This document shows positions 60,405-62,436 of a DNA stretch of 62,436 nt, piece by piece; the stretch's first letter is position 1, and the number at the start of each line of letters is the position of its first letter. The notes below the pieces were generated by a model. That model searched no databases. It saw only the letters and a list, made by a program, of their open reading frames with translations, and had not been told where the DNA came from. Both the position numbers and the translations under genes were made by a program. The stretch covers positions 1-62,436 of the forward strand of contig WSYE01000021.1 of assembly GCA_009773665.1 (NCBI GenBank). The letters run 5' to 3'. Origin of the DNA: Desulfovibrionaceae bacterium (GTDB taxonomy: Bacteria; Desulfobacterota; Desulfovibrionia; Desulfovibrionales; Desulfovibrionaceae).

Positions 60405-62393
60405 ATGTCCGCGAACAACGAGATGGACCGTAAAGCAGTCGCCGTCATCAGGGGCCTCATCATGGACACCACCCGCAAGGCCAACTCCGGCCATCCGGGC
60501 GGGCCGATGTCTTCCGCAGACGTCGCCTATGTCCTTTTCAAGGAATTCCTGCGCCACTCCCCGGACGACCACACATGGTTCAACCGCGACCGCTTCGTGC
60601 TCTCGGCGGGACACGAGTCCGCCCTGCTCTACAGCCTGCTGACCTTCCAGGGTCTTTTGAACGTGGACGACCTCAAGAACTTCCGTCAGTGGAAGTCGCG
60701 CACGCCCGGCCACCCGGAGGTGCACGTCACTCCCGGCGTCGAAGCCACCACCGGCCCGCTGGGGCAGGGCTTCGCCATGTCCGTGGGCATGGCTGTCTCC
60801 GAGACCATGCTGCGCGCCCGCCTCGGCGCGGACATCTGCGACCACCACACCTACGTGCTGGCCTCCGACGGCGACTTCCAGGAGCCCATCTGCCTGGGCG
60901 CGGCCTCCCTGGCCGGACACTGGGGTCTGGGCAAGCTGATCGCCTTCTACGACTCCAACCAGATCCAGCTCTCCGGCCCCACCAAGCGCAGCGATTGCAC
61001 CGACTACAAGAAGGTGTTCGAGGGCTTCTGCTGGCATGTGATCGAGATCGACGGCCACGACCACGAGGCCATCCGGGGAGCCATCCGCGCGGCCCAGGCC
61101 GAGACCAAGCGCCCCACGCTCATCATCTGCCACACCATCATCGCCAAGGGCACGGCCACCCGCGAGGGTGACTTCGAGACCCACGGCGCGCCCCTGCCCG
61201 CCGACGAAATCGCCGCCACCAAGACCAAATGTGGCCTGAATCCCGCCGAATGTTTCGCTCTGCCCCAGGACTCCGTGGAGCAGTTCAGGGTCCGCTTCCC
61301 CGAACTGCGCTCCCAGGCTGCCGAGTGGAACCGCACCCTTGAGACCAAGCTAGACAAGGACCCGGCCTTCCTGGACCTGTGGCGCGTGGTGAAGCGCTCA
61401 CCCGGCAACCGCTCCTTCAAGTGGCCCGCGTTCGAGCCCGGCTCCAAGATCGCCACGCGCTCCGCCTGGGGCAAGTGCCTGGAGTCCCTGGTGGACCAGC
61501 TCCCTATCCTGGTGGGCGGCTCGGCGGACCTCGACCCCTCCAACATGACCGTCAAATTCCGCGAGATGGTGGGTAACTTCAGCCCCGAAAACCCCCTGGG
61601 ACGCAACCTGGCCTTCGGCGTGCGCGAGTTCCCCATGGGTGCCATCGTGAACGGCATCGCCCTGCACGGCGGGCTGATCCCCTTCGGGGCCACGTTCCTC
61701 ATGTTCTCCGACTACGAGCGCAACGCGCTGCGCATGTCTGCCTTGCAGCATCTGCCCGCGCTGCACATCTTCACCCACGATTCGTTCCACCTGGGAGAGG
61801 ACGGCCCCACACACCAGCCCATCGAGCACGTCAGCGCCCTGCGCCTCATCCCCAACATGCTGGTGATGCGCCCCTCCGACGCCAACGAGACCGCGCTGTG
61901 CCTGGAAACCGCCCTGCACCAGACCAACAGGCCCACCTGCCTGATGCTCAGCCGCCAGAACCTGCCCACCATGGACCCGGCAGTCTATCCCGCCGTGGTG
62001 GACGGAGCCCAAAAGGGCGGCTACGTGCTGCGCGACGCCCCCGACGGCAAACCGGACCTGATCATCCTGGCCTCCGGCTCCGAAACGCCCATGGCCCTGG
62101 CCGCCGCCGACGCCCTGACCGAGCGCAAGGTGCGCGTGGTCAACATGCCCTGCATGGAGCTCTTCGACGAGCAGCCCCAACTCTACAAGGATGAGGTGCT
62201 GCCGCCCGAATGTTCCTGCCGTGTGGCCGTGGAGGCCGGACGCCCCGAGCTCTGGTACAAGTACGTGGGCTGCGGCAGCCTGGTGCTTGGCCTCACCCAC
62301 TTCGGCGACTCCGCCCCTGCCGAGGTTCTGGCCAAGGAATACGGCTTCACCGCCGAAAACCTGATCGCGCAGGTCCGCGCCCGTCTGGCCTAG
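60405..62393 (+). CDS. tkt: Transketolase
   Basis: 662 residues, full length. It moves two-carbon units between sugar phosphates using thiamine diphosphate. His30 in NSGHPGGPMS, GPLGQG and the catalytic Glu in GEDGPTHQP are present. The ThDP-binding motif reads SDGDFQEP (154-161), with Asn185 in DSNQIQ, instead of the standard GDGCLMEG, an unusual variant. The protein covers the three usual domains. AAGGGGAA lies nine bases before the ATG. It forms an operon with rpiB. Confidence 0.94.
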   Translation: MSANNEMDRKAVAVIRGLIMDTTRKANSGHPGGPMSSADVAYVLFKEFLRHSPDDHTWFNRDRFVLSAGHESALLYSLLTFQGLLNVDDLKNFRQWKSRTPGHPEVHVTPGVEATTGPLGQGFAMSVGMAVSETMLRARLGADICDHHTYVLASDGDFQEPICLGAASLAGHWGLGKLIAFYDSNQIQLSGPTKRSDCTDYKKVFEGFCWHVIEIDGHDHEAIRGAIRAAQAETKRPTLIICHTIIAKGTATREGDFETHGAPLPADEIAATKTKCGLNPAECFALPQDSVEQFRVRFPELRSQAAEWNRTLETKLDKDPAFLDLWRVVKRSPGNRSFKWPAFEPGSKIATRSAWGKCLESLVDQLPILVGGSADLDPSNMTVKFREMVGNFSPENPLGRNLAFGVREFPMGAIVNGIALHGGLIPFGATFLMFSDYERNALRMSALQHLPALHIFTHDSFHLGEDGPTHQPIEHVSALRLIPNMLVMRPSDANETALCLETALHQTNRPTCLMLSRQNLPTMDPAVYPAVVDGAQKGGYVLRDAPDGKPDLIILASGSETPMALAAADALTERKVRVVNMPCMELFDEQPQLYKDEVLPPECSCRVAVEAGRPELWYKYVGCGSLVLGLTHFGDSAPAEVLAKEYGFTAENLIAQVRARLA

Positions 62394-62436
62394 CGTCCGA
62401 GAGTATCGAAGCCCGAGAGTCCCCGCCTCCACATGG

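Overview
This is a gene-dense, high-GC chromosomal stretch from an anaerobic, probably sulfate-reducing member of the Desulfovibrionaceae (a Desulfovibrio or Fundidesulfovibrio relative). That placement is inferred from the gene set: an orphan ETF alpha subunit, a minimal SufB/SufC pair without SufS or SufU, LL-diaminopimelate aminotransferase, a short MetH lacking the reactivation domain, a DHH-CBS-nucleotidyltransferase fusion and a pseudouridine synthase-CoaE fusion. There is no phage, plasmid, CRISPR array or insertion sequence. Almost everything is core housekeeping, with a few accessory islands.

Layout. 0-2.6 kb: etfA, fabI, tRNA-Ser(GGA). 2.6-12.3 kb, minus strand: EcsC-like and DedA membrane proteins, miaA-coaD-rsmD, an EF-G paralogue with an unknown partner gene, then bamD-trxB-trx and a GAF/HD-GYP protein. 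12.3-17.4 kb, minus: tsaD-fbp, a frameshifted Cache-like lipoprotein, a TPR protein, an FtsB-like protein, pgsA. 17.5-21.2 kb: a structured intergenic repeat, mrp, pcm, a CBS protein, an M24 peptidase. 21.2-27.4 kb, plus: EamA transporter, CoA-binding protein, cysteine-cluster protein, J-domain protein, chemoreceptor, a cheW remnant, a secreted protein and a yqjD/yqjE/yqjK-like trio. 27.4-38.6 kb, mostly minus: YdjM-like protein, SufB/SufC, rhomboid protease, pseudouridine synthase-CoaE fusion with a broken S4 domain, an AraC/cupin/dehydrogenase island, a methyltransferase, fructose-6-phosphate aldolase-like protein, folK, dapL. 38.7-43.2 kb, plus: xerD, the tRNA nucleotidyltransferase fusion, hicAB. 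43.3-53.4 kb: exported proteins, M29 aminopeptidase, histidine kinase, infA, a beta-CASP nuclease, GNAT, radA, a zinc-ribbon protein, hpt, a second GNAT, a TlpA-like thioredoxin. 53.6-62.4 kb: metH, rpoH, a TPR lipoprotein, a LolB-like lipoprotein, the second copy of the structured repeat, rpiB and tkt.

How the genes fit together. Several groups look like operons because of ATGA or GTGA overlaps: fbp-tsaD, araC-rluD/coaE, xerD-nucleotidyltransferase, CoA-binding/YkgJ/J-domain, and GNAT-hpt. Carbon metabolism (fbp, fsa/tal, rpiB, tkt) is scattered. Envelope assembly is well represented (bamD, pgsA, LolB-like, FtsB-like).

The most unusual signal is a pair of ~107-nt intergenic elements at 17521-17628 (minus) and 59757-59863 (plus). 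They share 58 of their first 66 bases, carry compensatory changes in a long hairpin, and enclose a variable inner hairpin in a conserved GTTCTC/GAGAAC stem. This looks like a dispersed structured RNA or DNA element. Three reading-frame anomalies (Cache lipoprotein, S4 domain ahead of coaE, folK start) are either real lesions or assembly errors and should be checked against reads.
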